Positions 1 to 9,933 of a stretch of DNA of 50,251 nt are shown here, piece by piece. Position 1 is the first letter of the stretch. Each line of letters begins with the position of its first letter. A program made the position numbers and the translations under genes. Below the pieces are notes generated by a model. That model saw nothing but the letters and a program-made list of their open reading frames with translations. It was not told where the DNA came from and ran no database searches. This DNA comes from Inquilinus limosus (GTDB lineage Bacteria > Pseudomonadota > Alphaproteobacteria > DSM-16000 > Inquilinaceae): contig NZ_NHON01000045.1 in assembly GCF_002195995.1 (NCBI RefSeq), positions 1 through 50,251 of the forward strand, given 5' to 3'.

Positions 1-1
1 A

Positions 2-1213
2 CATTGCCCGGCCGAACCGCCGGGCAATGTCGCCCGGTCGGCCTGGACAGCGGCCGCCGTCGCCGTCGTCGCCGCTGCGATCGCGGTCACGTCGCCGATC
101 TGGTCGCCGAAGATCTTCGGCCCCGCCACCCCGGCCCCGGCGCCGCAGGGATCGCCGACGCTGGGCGACCGCGTCGCCTTCATCGAGAAGCGCCTGGCCG
201 ACCTGCCGTCCGGCACCACCGAGGCGATCGACGGCCTCGGCAAGCGGGTCGAGGCGCTGGAGAAGCCGCCCGGCGGACCGATCGACCCCGCCGCGATCGA
301 GAAGGGCCGCGCCGACCTGGCCGCCCGGGTCGACGCGATCCAGCAGAAGCTGGACCAGCTGGCCGGCGGCGCTGCGCCGCAGCAGGGCCAGCCTCCCGCC
401 CAGCCGCAGCAGCCGGCCCAGCCGCCGGCACCGCAGCAGCCGGCCCCGGCGGCCCCTGCCCTGGCCCCCGAGGCCGTGGCGGCGCTGGAGGCCCGGATCG
501 CGGCGCTGGAATCGGCCCAGGCCGCGGTGAAGACGCTGGGCGACACGGTCGCCACCCTGTCCGCCGGCGCCCAGGCCAATGGCAGCACGCTGGCGGCGCT
601 GCAGCAGCAGGTCGACGCGGTCAAGGCGACGGTCGAGCGGCTGCGCAACAGCGACACCGGCGCCCAGGCGCTGAGCCTGGCGGCCGGCCAGCTGCGCAGC
701 GCGCTGGACACCGGCGCGCCCTTGGACGAGACGCTGGCCCTGCTGCGCGGCCTGGCCCAGAACGACCCCGGCCTGGCCAATGCCGTGGCGGCGCTGGAGC
801 CGGCGGCGAAGGGCGTGCCCAGCCGCACCGCCCTGGCCACCGGCTTCGCCCAGGCGGCGGAGGCGGCGCGCAAGGCCGACCAGCCGGAAAGCGGCGACTG
901 GGTCGACCGCAGCCTGTCCGTGGTGCAGGGCCTGGTCACGGTCCGCCCGGCCCCGGGCGAGGTCGAAGGCACCGACACCAATTCCGTGCTGGCCCGGGCC
1001 GAAGGCCGGCTGCAGCGCGGCGACCTGGCCGGCACGGTCGAGGCGGTCAAGGGCCTGAGCGGCCCCGCGGCCTCGGCCCTGGCAGCCTGGCGCGGCCAGG
1101 CCGAGGCCCGGCTGTCCGCCGAATCGGCGCTGCAGAGCCTGTCCGCCCTGGCGGTGCAGCGCCTGTCGGCGGCGACGGCTCCCGGTGACACCCAGCCCCC
1201 GAAGGCGCCATGA
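2..1213 (+). CDS. Mitofilin-like inner-membrane protein (COG4223 type), 5' end outside window
   Basis: Frame 2 is open from the left edge to the TGA at 1211-1213, so the start lies outside the window. The visible part begins with a short cytoplasmic tail and one membrane helix (about residues 14-34, Ala/Val-rich, ending near SPIW). Next come a helical segment with heptad-like Leu/Ile spacing, a Pro/Gln-rich linker encoded around 385-470, another coiled-coil segment (about 476-680) and a helical C-terminal domain. This layout matches the alphaproteobacterial mitofilin/Mic60-like proteins that sit just before hemY. The family is thought to shape or organise the inner membrane. The stop overlaps the hemY start as ATGA (1210-1213), implying translational coupling. 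Family assignment rests on layout and neighbourhood more than on a diagnostic motif. Confidence 0.8.
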   Translation, partial: HCPAEPPGNVARSAWTAAAVAVVAAAIAVTSPIWSPKIFGPATPAPAPQGSPTLGDRVAFIEKRLADLPSGTTEAIDGLGKRVEALEKPPGGPIDPAAIEKGRADLAARVDAIQQKLDQLAGGAAPQQGQPPAQPQQPAQPPAPQQPAPAAPALAPEAVAALEARIAALESAQAAVKTLGDTVATLSAGAQANGSTLAALQQQVDAVKATVERLRNSDTGAQALSLAAGQLRSALDTGAPLDETLALLRGLAQNDPGLANAVAALEPAAKGVPSRTALATGFAQAAEAARKADQPESGDWVDRSLSVVQGLVTVRPAPGEVEGTDTNSVLARAEGRLQRGDLAGTVEAVKGLSGPAASALAAWRGQAEARLSAESALQSLSALAVQRLSAATAPGDTQPPKAP

Positions 1214-2607
1214 AGCGTCTGCTGCTCTACGCCCTCAAGCTGGCCATCCTGATCGCGGTCGCGGTCTGGCTGGCGGACCGGCCGGGTCATGTCGCGATCC
1301 AGTGGCAGGGCCGAGTGATCGAGACCTCGGTCGCGGTGCTGATGGCGGCCGCGGCGGCGCTGATGCTGCTGGCGGCGTATCTCTACCGCTTCTGGCGCTC
1401 GCTGCGCCGGGCCCCGGGCCGCTTCGTCGAGGGCCGCCGCTTCGCCCGCCGCGAGAAGGGCTATCGCGCCCTGACCCGCGGCATGGTGGCGGTCGCGGCC
1501 GGCGACGCCGAGGCGGCGCGGCGCTTCGCCCGCAAGGCCGACGTGCTGCTGGACGAGCCGCCGCTGACCCTGCTGCTGTCGGCCCAGGCGGCGCAGCTGG
1601 CCGGCGACGACACCGCTGCCAGCCGCTATTTCGAGGCGATGCTGCGCCGCCCGGACATGGAGTTCCTGGGCCTGCGCGGCCTGTTGAACCAGTCGCTGCG
1701 GCACAAGGATTCGCTGCAGGCCCTGGAGATGGCGCAGCGCGCCCGGTCGCTGCGGCCGGACGCGGCCTGGACCCATCGCGCCTGCTTCGACCTGGAGGTG
1801 GCGCAGCACCGCTGGGCCGACGCCCAGCTGAGCCTGGCCCACTCCGTGCGGGTCAAGGCGATCTCGGCCGAGGACGGGCGGCGCTACAAGACCCGCATCC
1901 TGGTCGAGCGCAGCCGCGAGGCGGAATCGACCGGCAACCTGTCGCAGGCGCTGGACTTCGCCCACAAGGCGGTGGGGCTGGAGCCGGATTTCGTGCCGGC
2001 GGCGCTGCAGGAGAGCCATTTGCTGCAGCAGACCGGCCGCGACTCCCAGGCTGCGCGCCTGCTGGAGAAGAGCTGGGGCCGCGCCCCGCATGCGGAGATC
2101 GCCCGCGCCTATGCCGCGCTGGGCCCGGCCGACGAGGGCACGCTCCTGAAGGTCAAGCGGCTGGAGAAGCTGGTGCGGCTGCGGCCGGATTCGGCGACCG
2201 GCCTGGTGACCCTGGCCGAGGCCGAGCTGTCGGCCCAGCTGTGGGGCAGCGCCCGCACCCATCTCTTGAAGGCCGAGCAGGTCGGGCCGTCGCAGCGCGT
2301 CTACCGCCTGCTGGCCGATCTGGAGACGGCGGAGCGCAACGACCCGATCGCGGCACGCAGCTGGCTGGCCAAGGCGCAGACCGCGGCGCCGGACGAGGCC
2401 TGGGAGTGCGAGGCCTGCGGCACCCGCGCCGCCCGCTGGTCGGCGCTGTGCGACCATTGCCACGGCTTCGACACGCTGGCCTGGCGCATTCCCGGCCCGG
2501 CCCGCGGCCTGGCGCCGGCGCCGGTCGAGATCGACGCCCTGCTGCCCGCGCCGCTGCCGCCGGCGGCCGGCACGGCCGTCGCCCCGGTCCCGGCCGCCAC
2601 GGCCTGA
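1210..2607 (+). CDS. hemY: HemY-family protein with TPR repeats and C-terminal zinc ribbon
   Basis: 465 aa. Two N-terminal membrane helices (about residues 4-22 and 41-60) flank a short periplasmic segment, the HemY_N layout. After them come helical TPR-like repeats up to about residue 390. HemY proteins are inner-membrane proteins linked to the late steps of heme biosynthesis, probably as scaffolds; this is not the protoporphyrinogen oxidase that shares the name. Near the C-terminus C400-x2-C403 and C414-x2-C417 form a four-cysteine knuckle (WECEACG...CDHCHGFD), expected to bind one zinc. The start codon overlaps the stop of the mitofilin-like gene (ATGA), so the two are probably coupled. 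A Pro/Ala-rich tail follows the zinc knuckle. Confidence 0.9.
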   Translation: MKRLLLYALKLAILIAVAVWLADRPGHVAIQWQGRVIETSVAVLMAAAAALMLLAAYLYRFWRSLRRAPGRFVEGRRFARREKGYRALTRGMVAVAAGDAEAARRFARKADVLLDEPPLTLLLSAQAAQLAGDDTAASRYFEAMLRRPDMEFLGLRGLLNQSLRHKDSLQALEMAQRARSLRPDAAWTHRACFDLEVAQHRWADAQLSLAHSVRVKAISAEDGRRYKTRILVERSREAESTGNLSQALDFAHKAVGLEPDFVPAALQESHLLQQTGRDSQAARLLEKSWGRAPHAEIARAYAALGPADEGTLLKVKRLEKLVRLRPDSATGLVTLAEAELSAQLWGSARTHLLKAEQVGPSQRVYRLLADLETAERNDPIAARSWLAKAQTAAPDEAWECEACGTRAARWSALCDHCHGFDTLAWRIPGPARGLAPAPVEIDALLPAPLPPAAGTAVAPVPAATA

Positions 2608-2665
2608 GGCTGCCAGGCCGTTGACGCTGCGGCGCGTGCCCTGTATAGGGTGCGCGCCCTGCGGC

Positions 2666-2740
<75 letters not shown>

Positions 2741-2743
2741 TTC

Positions 2744-2810
2744 TTCCCCTTGATATCATTGGGGAAATCCCGCGTTCCCTGTCCGTTGCGTTCAACTTTC
2801 CCGAGTTGAA
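2744..2810. terminator. Two small inverted repeats between tRNA-Thr and the DUF4910 gene (possible terminators)
   Basis: TTCCCC (2744-2749) pairs with GGGGAA (2761-2766) just after the tRNA CCA end. TTCAACT (2791-2797) pairs with AGTTGAA (2804-2810) across a 6-nt loop. The first could end the tRNA transcript and the second the converging minus-strand gene. Neither has a proper T tract, so this is tentative. Confidence 0.3.
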
Positions 2811-2886
2811 GCGCCCAACATCCCGAACGCGCCGTCTCTTCAGGACCTCCGTGAAGCCGGCTGGCGGTGTCGGACGTGCGGCGCGC

Positions 2887-4275
2887 TCACCGACGCGCGC
2901 GAGGCCTGGCCGCCTGTCTTTCACGGAATTCGGACCGCCTGTCGGCGGGAGCGCGGGTGTCGGTGAGCAGGTTGTGCCGGCGCAGATTCTCCAGCACCGG
3001 GATCAGCGTCCACATCGGCGCGCCGATCTTCTCCGCGATTGCCAGCAGGTCGTGGTCGCCATCGGCATAGGCGATCAGGTTCGCCATGGTGGCGACCGCC
3101 GGGGTCGACCGGTCTTCCGACATGTCCCCCGACAACGACGCGGATGGCCCGCGCTTGCCGAACTGGGGTTCGCACAGCACCGTGACCTTCGGGATGGCGT
3201 TGCCCTCGAGGCAGACCAGGCAGGCCTTGAGCGCCTCGTACGAGCCGCGCAGCCCGGCCGGGGTCACCAGATCCAGATTGTCCAGCGAGCTGTGATATTC
3301 GGGGTAGCGGCCGTATTTCGACCGCATGATCGAGCATACCGGCAGGTCGACCCCCGGCGCGCAGTACTGCCGTTCGTCGCTGCCGCGGTCGAGGAAGCTG
3401 TAGTGGATGTGGTCCGGCGCCAGATGCTTCAGCACATGCAGGGCGACCCGGTCGGCCAGGGTGCCGCCGAGCCGGCTGGGCAGATAGCAATAGCCGCGAT
3501 CGTCGCCGACACAGGAGACGTTGAAGCCGGCGATGGTCACCGTCTTCATATGCGGCAGGTTGCGGGACAGGTAGGTGATCGACCCGATCGTCTCCGGGAT
3601 GAAGACGATGCGATAGGTGTACCGGCGCGGCTGCTCGGACAGCCAGCGCGCCAGCCAGGTGGTGACCGCCGGCCCGGACAGCTCGTTATTGGCCATCGAG
3701 GGGTGGCAGACATAGGTCGAGATCAGGATCTCGCGGTCGCTCGCCCCAGGCAGGATCAGCTCGCCATAAGTCAGGTGGCCGGGGGCCAGGGTGGCGTCGA
3801 TCACGGCATGGTAGCGGCCTTGCGGCAGCGTCTTGCGCCGCCGGTCCGGCAGGCAGAAGCCCCAGCGCCGCCTGTAGTAGGATGTGACGTAAGGGATGGC
3901 GTCCGGCTTCTCCGGGATCGAATGGAGATGCGGCTGCAGTTCCTCGAGCGACAGCTCGACATCGACCGGCTCGGAATAGCCGACGACATGCAGGTTGTGG
4001 TCGGCGAAATCGACCACCGTCTCGCCCGACGGGCCGGTCAGCCGGGCGCTGCGGATGTTCCACTCGTCCGGGATGGTCCAGTCGAACGCCTGGGTGCCGG
4101 ACGGCACCTCATGCACGGTCAGGCCAGGCAGCAGGCCCCGGATATGGGCCAGGGTCTGGCGCACGCCATCACCGGTCAGGCTGCGGCAGATCGGAAACAG
4201 GGCTCGGACGAAGTCGTGCATCTCCTGGCCGCAATCGGCCATGGCGGACCGGTCGAAAGCCGCAATGTCAGGCAT
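2887..4275 (-). CDS. DUF4910-domain aminopeptidase-like protein
   Basis: 462 aa, near the usual size for this family (DUF2172 / DUF4910 M28-like core plus a C-terminal winged-helix domain). A probable metal-binding segment is [15 protein letters not shown], with H191 and E198, followed by an acidic residue in FIPETIG (E228) and a His in EYHSSLDN near residue 330. These resemble the zinc ligands and catalytic acid of M28-type aminopeptidases. The last ~80 residues ([24 protein letters not shown]) look like a winged helix. Members often sit in surface-polysaccharide loci, but I know of no established substrate. Start ATG at 4273-4275. It is divergent from the membrane protein at 4526. Peptidase chemistry is inferred from motifs only. 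Confidence 0.85.
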   Translation of the reverse strand: MPDIAAFDRSAMADCGQEMHDFVRALFPICRSLTGDGVRQTLAHIRGLLPGLTVHEVPSGTQAFDWTIPDEWNIRSARLTGPSGETVVDFADHNLHVVGYSEPVDVELSLEELQPHLHSIPEKPDAIPYVTSYYRRRWGFCLPDRRRKTLPQGRYHAVIDATLAPGHLTYGELILPGASDREILISTYVCHPSMANNELSGPAVTTWLARWLSEQPRRYTYRIVFIPETIGSITYLSRNLPHMKTVTIAGFNVSCVGDDRGYCYLPSRLGGTLADRVALHVLKHLAPDHIHYSFLDRGSDERQYCAPGVDLPVCSIMRSKYGRYPEYHSSLDNLDLVTPAGLRGSYEALKACLVCLEGNAIPKVTVLCEPQFGKRGPSASLSGDMSEDRSTPAVATMANLIAYADGDHDLLAIAEKIGAPMWTLIPVLENLRRHNLLTDTRAPADRRSEFRERQAARPRARR

Positions 4276-4525
4276 TACCCGCCGTGCTCGCGCAGGGCTC
4301 GGAGCGGGGCGGTAATCCCGCTATCTCCAGACAGCATTATTAAAATCCCCCCGAAATACGATGATCGTGGCTGATCTGCGGGGGTGAGTCGAGTGGGCTC
4401 CGCGTCCTATGCTGATATGCAATAGGGTGGGAGCTGGGCGAGGCCGGCGGCGCGGGCAGCGCTTGAGGCTGGCAATCCGCCGGCGGAGCGGCCAAGATCG
4501 GTCAATTCATGGCCGACAATTTCTG

Positions 4526-5827
4526 ATGGACCGATCTTCCGGATTCAGCCTTATCAACCCGCGGAAGCTGACGCCGATCGGCGTCCTGCTGGCGGCTTGC
4601 GTCGCATGGGGTGCGTTTTATTTCCTGGCTCCGATCGGACTCTACCGCGCCGGGAGCGACTATCCGTATCTGATCCTCGGCGGCTGCCTCATCGGCCTGC
4701 TGCTCGGCCTGGCCGTGTTCGAGCCGGGGACGAACGTCGCCCCGTCGATGCGCCCGGCCGACCTGCACCGAACGCTGAAGCAGATCTACGAGATCAGCTT
4801 CGTCATCGGCATGATCGGCATCTCCCTGCGGGTTGCCGACTGGGTCTTCCTGCGAGGCCTGTCGATCGACACCGAATTTCTGAAGAACCGCGAGAAAATC
4901 GAAAGCGCCGGCACGAACGCCTTCGCCATGATCTCCATCGTCATGATCCCCTTCTCCATCGTGCCCTACATGATCCACGCGGTGGCGAAACGGAACGGCG
5001 AGCGTGTCGGCAACGCCTGGAAGGCGATCGGGCTGGCGACCCTGTGGCCGATCCTCACGATCGTCATCGGGTCCCGGTCCAGCATGTTCATGAGCCTCGG
5101 GATGATCATCATTTCCCGGCTTGTCATCTTCCCGCACACGTCACGGAAGGTGATCGCTTTATGCTGCGTCCTCGTCATCGGCCTGATCTATGCCGGCGGC
5201 CTCATATTCATTGAGCGCCTGCAACAGATCGGCCTGAATGTCGAACACGTCATCAGGCTTTCAGCCTTCACGCACTTGGCTCCGGTCACACAAGATTATT
5301 TTTATTTTGCATCCAAATTACCAGAATGGGGACGAAATACCCTCTTTATCGCAACCACTTTCATTCAGTACTATGTTCATGGAGTTCCTGAATTCGCCTA
5401 CCTTGTCGAGCACTATCAGAACGCCGATCAAGGCGGGACCTATAGCTTCAATGTCATCACACGCCTGGCAGCCATCCTCTGGGGCGTGCCGTATGATGGC
5501 GAGGCCGCGATGTTCCTGATGCCGCGGGTCGGCATCTACACCACCTTGTTCGGCCCATTCTACGTCGATTTCGGCCCGTTCACGCCGATGTTCTGCTTCG
5601 CCATCGGCGCCCTGGTGTCATGGACGCGGCGGAAGGTCCTGCTCGGCGACATCGCGGCCCTGCCGCTCTATATCTGCTTTGTGATCCAGGTGGCGGCCAC
5701 CGTGGTGATCAATGCAATCCAAAGCGCCTATGGGATCTTCTACGACATCGCCTTCGCGACGCTCTGGGTTGCCATTGCCGTTGCCAGGCGCCGGTCTCCG
5801 GCCGCATCCGGCGCGACAGCGACCTAG
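4526..5827 (+). CDS. Polytopic membrane protein, O-antigen polymerase-like
   Basis: 433 aa when started at the ATG 4526-4528 (MDRSSGFSLINPRKL). An in-frame ATG at 4409 would add an Arg/Gly-rich leader unlike the rest, so the shorter form is preferred. About ten hydrophobic helices are spread along the chain (for example around residues 15-35, 45-62, 90-112, 130-155, 175-195, 205-225 and 390-425). A larger hydrophilic stretch around residues 250-330 contains YYVHGVPEFAYLVEHYQ and RLAAILWGVPYDG. This resembles oligosaccharide repeat-unit polymerases (Wzy/OafA-class). No catalytic motif proves this. Its neighbour on the other strand is the DUF4910 protein, also typical of polysaccharide loci. 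Confidence 0.7.
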   Translation: MDRSSGFSLINPRKLTPIGVLLAACVAWGAFYFLAPIGLYRAGSDYPYLILGGCLIGLLLGLAVFEPGTNVAPSMRPADLHRTLKQIYEISFVIGMIGISLRVADWVFLRGLSIDTEFLKNREKIESAGTNAFAMISIVMIPFSIVPYMIHAVAKRNGERVGNAWKAIGLATLWPILTIVIGSRSSMFMSLGMIIISRLVIFPHTSRKVIALCCVLVIGLIYAGGLIFIERLQQIGLNVEHVIRLSAFTHLAPVTQDYFYFASKLPEWGRNTLFIATTFIQYYVHGVPEFAYLVEHYQNADQGGTYSFNVITRLAAILWGVPYDGEAAMFLMPRVGIYTTLFGPFYVDFGPFTPMFCFAIGALVSWTRRKVLLGDIAALPLYICFVIQVAATVVINAIQSAYGIFYDIAFATLWVAIAVARRRSPAASGATAT

Positions 5828-6103
5828 GGCACATCGGCCCCGGCGGCGCTGGACACGACCCGTAGCTCCATCCGCCCGTCGCCATGCGTTGCCGCATCGC
5901 CGGGCGCGGAACCGGCGCGGCGGCATGTCCGCCAGCTGCGTCATACCCGCGTATCGATCCGCGATCGCCCCCTGCTAAAAATCGTCCCAGGGGCCGGGCC
6001 GAAACCCCGACTGCCTCTATTGCTGCGGTAGGATCGATGCGCGGCAGAGCCGTCCCCGAGGCGGCGCCGCGTTCGGATCGACTGGCAGCGAGGGTGGGAA
6101 CGA

Positions 6104-8482
6104 ATGACAGACCATCATGCCGAGACCCGGGACCTCGGGCGGCTCGATGCCTATTGGCGCGCGGCGAACTACCTCTCGGTCGGGCAGATCTACCTGCTCG
6201 ACAACCCGCTGCTGGAGCAGCCGCTGGAGATCGGGCACATCAAGCCCCGGCTGCTGGGCCATTGGGGCACGACGCCCGGGCTGAACTTCATCTACGCCCA
6301 TCTCAACCGGGTGATCGCCCGCGACGACCTGGACATGATCTTCATCTGCGGCCCCGGCCATGGCGGGCCCGCAGTGGTCGCCAACACCTATCTCGAGGGC
6401 ATCTATTCCGAGATCTATCCGGAGGTCGGCCGGGACCGGGAGGGGATGCGCCGGCTGTTCCGGCAGTTCTCCTTCCCCGGCGGCATCCCCAGCCATGCAG
6501 CGCCGGAGACGCCGGGATCGATCCATGAGGGCGGCGAGCTGGGCTACGCCCTGGCCCATGCCTATGGCGCCGCCTTCGACAACCCCGACCTGATCGTCGC
6601 CTGCGTCATCGGCGACGGCGAGGCCGAGACCGGGCCCCTCGCCGCCTCCTGGCACTCCAACAAGTTCCTGAACCCGAAGACCGACGGCGCGGTGCTGCCG
6701 ATCCTGCACCTGAACGGCTACAAGATCGCCAACCCGACCATCCTCGGCCGGATGACCGACGAGGCGCTGCTGCGGCTGTTCGAGGGCTTCGGCTACGAGC
6801 CCCATTTCGTCGAGGGGTCGGACCCGATACCGACGCATCAGGCGATGGCCGCGACGCTCGACATCGTCATCGGCCGCATCCGCGAGATCCGCCAGGGCAC
6901 CCTGGCCGACGGCATGGCCCAGCCGCGCTGGCCGATGATCATCCTGCGCACGCCCAAGGGCTGGACCGGGCCGAAGGAGGTCGACGGGCTGAAGACCGAG
7001 GGCTTCTGGCGGTCGCACCAGGTGCCGCTGTCCGGCCTGGCCGACAAGCCGGAGCATCTCGCCCAGCTCGAGGCCTGGATGCGCAGCTACCGGCCGGAGG
7101 AGCTGTTCGACGAGGCCGGCCGGCTGGTGCCGGAGCTGCAGGCGCTGGCGCCGCAAGGCGACCGACGCATGGGCGCCAACCCGCATGCCAATGGCGGCCG
7201 GCTGCGGCGGGAGCTGAGCGTCCCCGACCACCGCGCCTTCGCCCTCGACGTGCCGGAGCCCGGGGGCGTCCAGGGCGAGGCGACCCGGGCGATGGGCCAG
7301 CTGCTGCGCGACGTGATCCGGGAGAATCCCAGGTCCTTCCGCCTGATGGGGCCGGACGAGACCGCGTCCAACCGCCTCGACGCCGTGTTCGAGGCGACCG
7401 ACCGGGTGTGGATGGAGGACATCCTGCCCGAGGATGTCCACCTGGCGCCCGAGGGCCGGGTGATGGAGGTGCTGAGCGAGCATCTGTGCCAGGGCTGGCT
7501 GGAGGGCTATCTCCTGACCGGCCGGCACGGCCTGTTCTCCTGCTACGAGGCCTTCATCCACATCGTCGATTCGATGGTGAACCAGCACGCCAAATGGCTG
7601 AAGGTCACCCGCGACCTGGAATGGCGGCAGCCGATCTCTTCTCTGAACTACCTGCTGACCTCGCATGTCTGGCGGCAGGACCACAACGGCTTCAGCCACC
7701 AGGACCCCGGCTTCATCGACCATGTGGTGAACAAGAAGGCCGACATCGTCCGCATCTACCTACCGCCGGACGCCAACACGCTGCTGTGGGTCACCGACCA
7801 CATCCTGCGCACCTATGACCGGATCAACGTCGTCATCGCCGGCAAGCAGCCGGCGCCGCAATGGCTGGACATCGACCAGGCGGCCGCCCATTGCCGGGCC
7901 GGCATCGGCCGCTGGGGCTGGGCCAGCAACGAGGGCGACGGCGACCCCGATGTGGTGCTGGCCTGCGCCGGCGATGTGCCGACGCTGGAGGCCGTGGCCG
8001 CCGTGTCGCTGCTGCGCGAGCAGCTGCCGGACCTGTGCATCCGCCTGGTCAACGTGGTCGACCTGATGGCGCTGCAGCCGAAGGAGCAGCACCCGCATGG
8101 GCTGCCGGAGGAGGATTTCATCCGCCTGTTCACCCGCGACCGGCCGGTGATCTTCGCCTTCCACGGCTATCCGCAGCTGGTGCACCGCCTGACCTACAAG
8201 CGCACCAACCACGACAACTTCCATGTCCGCGGCTATCGCGAGGAGGGCACCACCACCACACCCTTCGACATGGTGGTGCTGAACGAGCTGGACCGCTTCC
8301 ATCTGGCGATCGCCGCGATCGACCGGCTGCCGCAGCTCGGCGCCGACGCCGACCGGGCCCGCCGCCGGTTCCAGGAGCGGCTGGCCGAGCATCACGACTA
8401 TGTCCGCCAGCACGGCCGCGACATGCCCGACGTCGCCGACTGGCGCTGGCCCGGCCGCGGCACCGCGGCGCCGTTCGACTGA
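6104..8482 (+). CDS. xfp: Xylulose-5-phosphate/fructose-6-phosphate phosphoketolase
   Basis: 792 aa, normal length for phosphoketolases. The enzyme is thiamine-diphosphate dependent and splits xylulose-5-P (or fructose-6-P) with phosphate into acetyl phosphate and glyceraldehyde-3-P (or erythrose-4-P). Visible landmarks: [10 protein letters not shown] near residue 53, GPGHGGP (83-89), and the ThDP site [19 protein letters not shown] starting at residue 170. Further C-terminal hallmarks are [28 protein letters not shown] and the [14 protein letters not shown] segment. It is followed after 8 bp by ackA, which can convert the acetyl phosphate to acetate plus ATP. The start ATG has GGGAACGA upstream, a modest ribosome site. 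Confidence 0.98.
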   Translation: MTDHHAETRDLGRLDAYWRAANYLSVGQIYLLDNPLLEQPLEIGHIKPRLLGHWGTTPGLNFIYAHLNRVIARDDLDMIFICGPGHGGPAVVANTYLEGIYSEIYPEVGRDREGMRRLFRQFSFPGGIPSHAAPETPGSIHEGGELGYALAHAYGAAFDNPDLIVACVIGDGEAETGPLAASWHSNKFLNPKTDGAVLPILHLNGYKIANPTILGRMTDEALLRLFEGFGYEPHFVEGSDPIPTHQAMAATLDIVIGRIREIRQGTLADGMAQPRWPMIILRTPKGWTGPKEVDGLKTEGFWRSHQVPLSGLADKPEHLAQLEAWMRSYRPEELFDEAGRLVPELQALAPQGDRRMGANPHANGGRLRRELSVPDHRAFALDVPEPGGVQGEATRAMGQLLRDVIRENPRSFRLMGPDETASNRLDAVFEATDRVWMEDILPEDVHLAPEGRVMEVLSEHLCQGWLEGYLLTGRHGLFSCYEAFIHIVDSMVNQHAKWLKVTRDLEWRQPISSLNYLLTSHVWRQDHNGFSHQDPGFIDHVVNKKADIVRIYLPPDANTLLWVTDHILRTYDRINVVIAGKQPAPQWLDIDQAAAHCRAGIGRWGWASNEGDGDPDVVLACAGDVPTLEAVAAVSLLREQLPDLCIRLVNVVDLMALQPKEQHPHGLPEEDFIRLFTRDRPVIFAFHGYPQLVHRLTYKRTNHDNFHVRGYREEGTTTTPFDMVVLNELDRFHLAIAAIDRLPQLGADADRARRRFQERLAEHHDYVRQHGRDMPDVADWRWPGRGTAAPFD

Positions 8483-8490
8483 GCCGGACG

Positions 8491-9627
8491 ATGCCCATGG
8501 AGATCCTGGCCCTCAATGCCGGCTCCTCCTCGATCAAGCTCGGCCTGTTCGAGGCGCGGGACGGCCGGGCGGTGCGCCGGGCCAAGGCGGCGCTCGACCT
8601 GAAGGGACAGCCGCCGGCGCTGCGGCTGGAGGCGGAGGGCATAGCCGACACCATCGAGATCGGCGTGGCGGATGCCGGCGACCTGCGCGCCGTGCTGGAC
8701 GGCTGCCTGCGGGTGCTGGACGACCGGCTGGGCCTCGACGGCCTGGCCCTGGCCGGGCACCGGGTGGTGCATGGCGGCGAGGCCTTCACCGCCCCGGTCC
8801 GCATCACCGGGGAGGTGCAGGCGCAGCTGGAGGCGCTGGTGCCGCTGGCGCCGCTGCACCAGCCGCCGGCGCTGCGGCTGATCGAGGCGCTGGGGGCGCT
8901 GCGGCCCGGCATCGTCCAGACCGCGTCCTTCGACACCGCCTTCCATGCCGGGCAGGCCGACCGGGTCCGCCGCTTCGCCCTGCCCCGGGCGCTGCATGAC
9001 CGGGGCATCAAGCGGTACGGCTTCCACGGCCTGTCCTACCGCTTCATCGCCGATGCGCTGCATCGCGACCATCCGGAGCTGGCGGCGGGCCGGGTGGTCG
9101 TCGCCCATCTCGGCAGCGGCGCCAGCCTCTGCGCCCTCAAGGGCGGCGCCAGCGTCGAGACCACCATGGGCTTCTCGGCCCTGGACGGGGTGCCGATGGC
9201 GACCCGGCCCGGCGCGCTCGACGCCGGGGTGCTGCTGCATCTGCTGGGCCCGGACGGGATGGAGGTCGCGGAGGTCGAGGACCTGCTGTACCACCGCGCC
9301 GGGCTGCTGGGCCTGTCCGGCATCAGCGGCGACACCCGCGACCTGCTGGCCAGCGCCGCCCCGGCGGCGGCCGAGGCCGTCGAGATCTTCGCCTTCCGCA
9401 TCGCCCAGGCCGTGGCGGCGCTGGCCGTCGCGCTCGGCGGGCTCGACGCCCTGGTCTTCACCGCCGGCATCGGCGAACACCAGCCGGAGATCCGCGACCG
9501 GATCTGCGGCCATCTCGGCTGGCTGGGCGTGGCGCCGGACGGCCCCGTCACCGTGCTGGTGATTCCGACCGACGAGGAGCAGGTCGTGGCCGACGAGGCG
9601 CTGCGGGTGCGGGCGGCGGAGAGCTGA
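8491..9627 (+). CDS. ackA: Acetate kinase
   Basis: 378 aa. Acetate kinase interconverts acetyl phosphate + ADP and acetate + ATP. Family motifs are all present: NAGSSSIK near residue 9, HRVVHGG, FDTAFH, KRYGFHGLSYR, HLGSGASLCA (phosphate loop), TTMGFSALDGVPMATRPG and FTAGIGEH. The length is slightly below the usual ~395-400. Start ATG 8491 lies 8 bp after the xfp stop; a second ATG two codons on (8497) is equally possible. The xfp-ackA pairing makes a complete phosphoketolase-to-acetate route with one ATP gained. No phosphotransacetylase gene is in the window. Confidence 0.97.
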   Translation: MPMEILALNAGSSSIKLGLFEARDGRAVRRAKAALDLKGQPPALRLEAEGIADTIEIGVADAGDLRAVLDGCLRVLDDRLGLDGLALAGHRVVHGGEAFTAPVRITGEVQAQLEALVPLAPLHQPPALRLIEALGALRPGIVQTASFDTAFHAGQADRVRRFALPRALHDRGIKRYGFHGLSYRFIADALHRDHPELAAGRVVVAHLGSGASLCALKGGASVETTMGFSALDGVPMATRPGALDAGVLLHLLGPDGMEVAEVEDLLYHRAGLLGLSGISGDTRDLLASAAPAAAEAVEIFAFRIAQAVAALAVALGGLDALVFTAGIGEHQPEIRDRICGHLGWLGVAPDGPVTVLVIPTDEEQVVADEALRVRAAES

Positions 9628-9694
9628 CTGGACAGGCCGCGGCCCCTGCGGGTAGCCGGAAGGTCATCCAGCCGTAGTGTTTCTGGATCGAATT

Positions 9695-9894
9695 CGACAC
9701 ATCGGTGTCGCCGACGGCCGTTACGGTGCCGCCGCCGCCGCCAAAGGCCGCTGCGCCCCAAAAATGGATCCTCCACCCATGACCCCGAGACCAACCGCTC
9801 CGTTCCGACGAGCAACGGAGCGGGCCGGTACGCGCCGGCCTGCCTCAATTGTCCGGCTTCACAACGTCGCCCCTGGCGGCAGATACTGCCCGCC
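9695..9894. promoter_or_regulatory. Hairpin-rich region between ackA and the solute-binding protein gene
   Basis: The 306-bp gap 9628-9933 holds no convincing gene but four inverted repeats. CGACAC/GTGTCG spans 9695-9710. CCGCTCCGTT (9795-9804) pairs perfectly with AACGGAGCGG (9814-9823) across a 9-nt loop. GGCCGG/CCGGCC spans 9823-9840. GGCGGCAG/CTGCCCGCC spans 9875-9894 with one bulge. The last three stack directly upstream of the gene at 9934, so they would form a structured leader. They could equally terminate ackA, but none is followed by a T run. Confidence 0.45.
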
Positions 9895-9933
9895 TTCGAG
9901 GGAAACGACCAAAACCCACAACAGGGTAGGCAG

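Noticed and set aside
4-1188. 394-aa Arg/Gly-rich frame at the left edge
   Set aside because: Different frame from the mitofilin-like gene; composition is that of an out-of-frame GC-rich reading.
5828-6103. Possible riboswitch or regulator site before xfp
   Set aside because: 276-bp gap examined; no convincing stem series or palindrome found.
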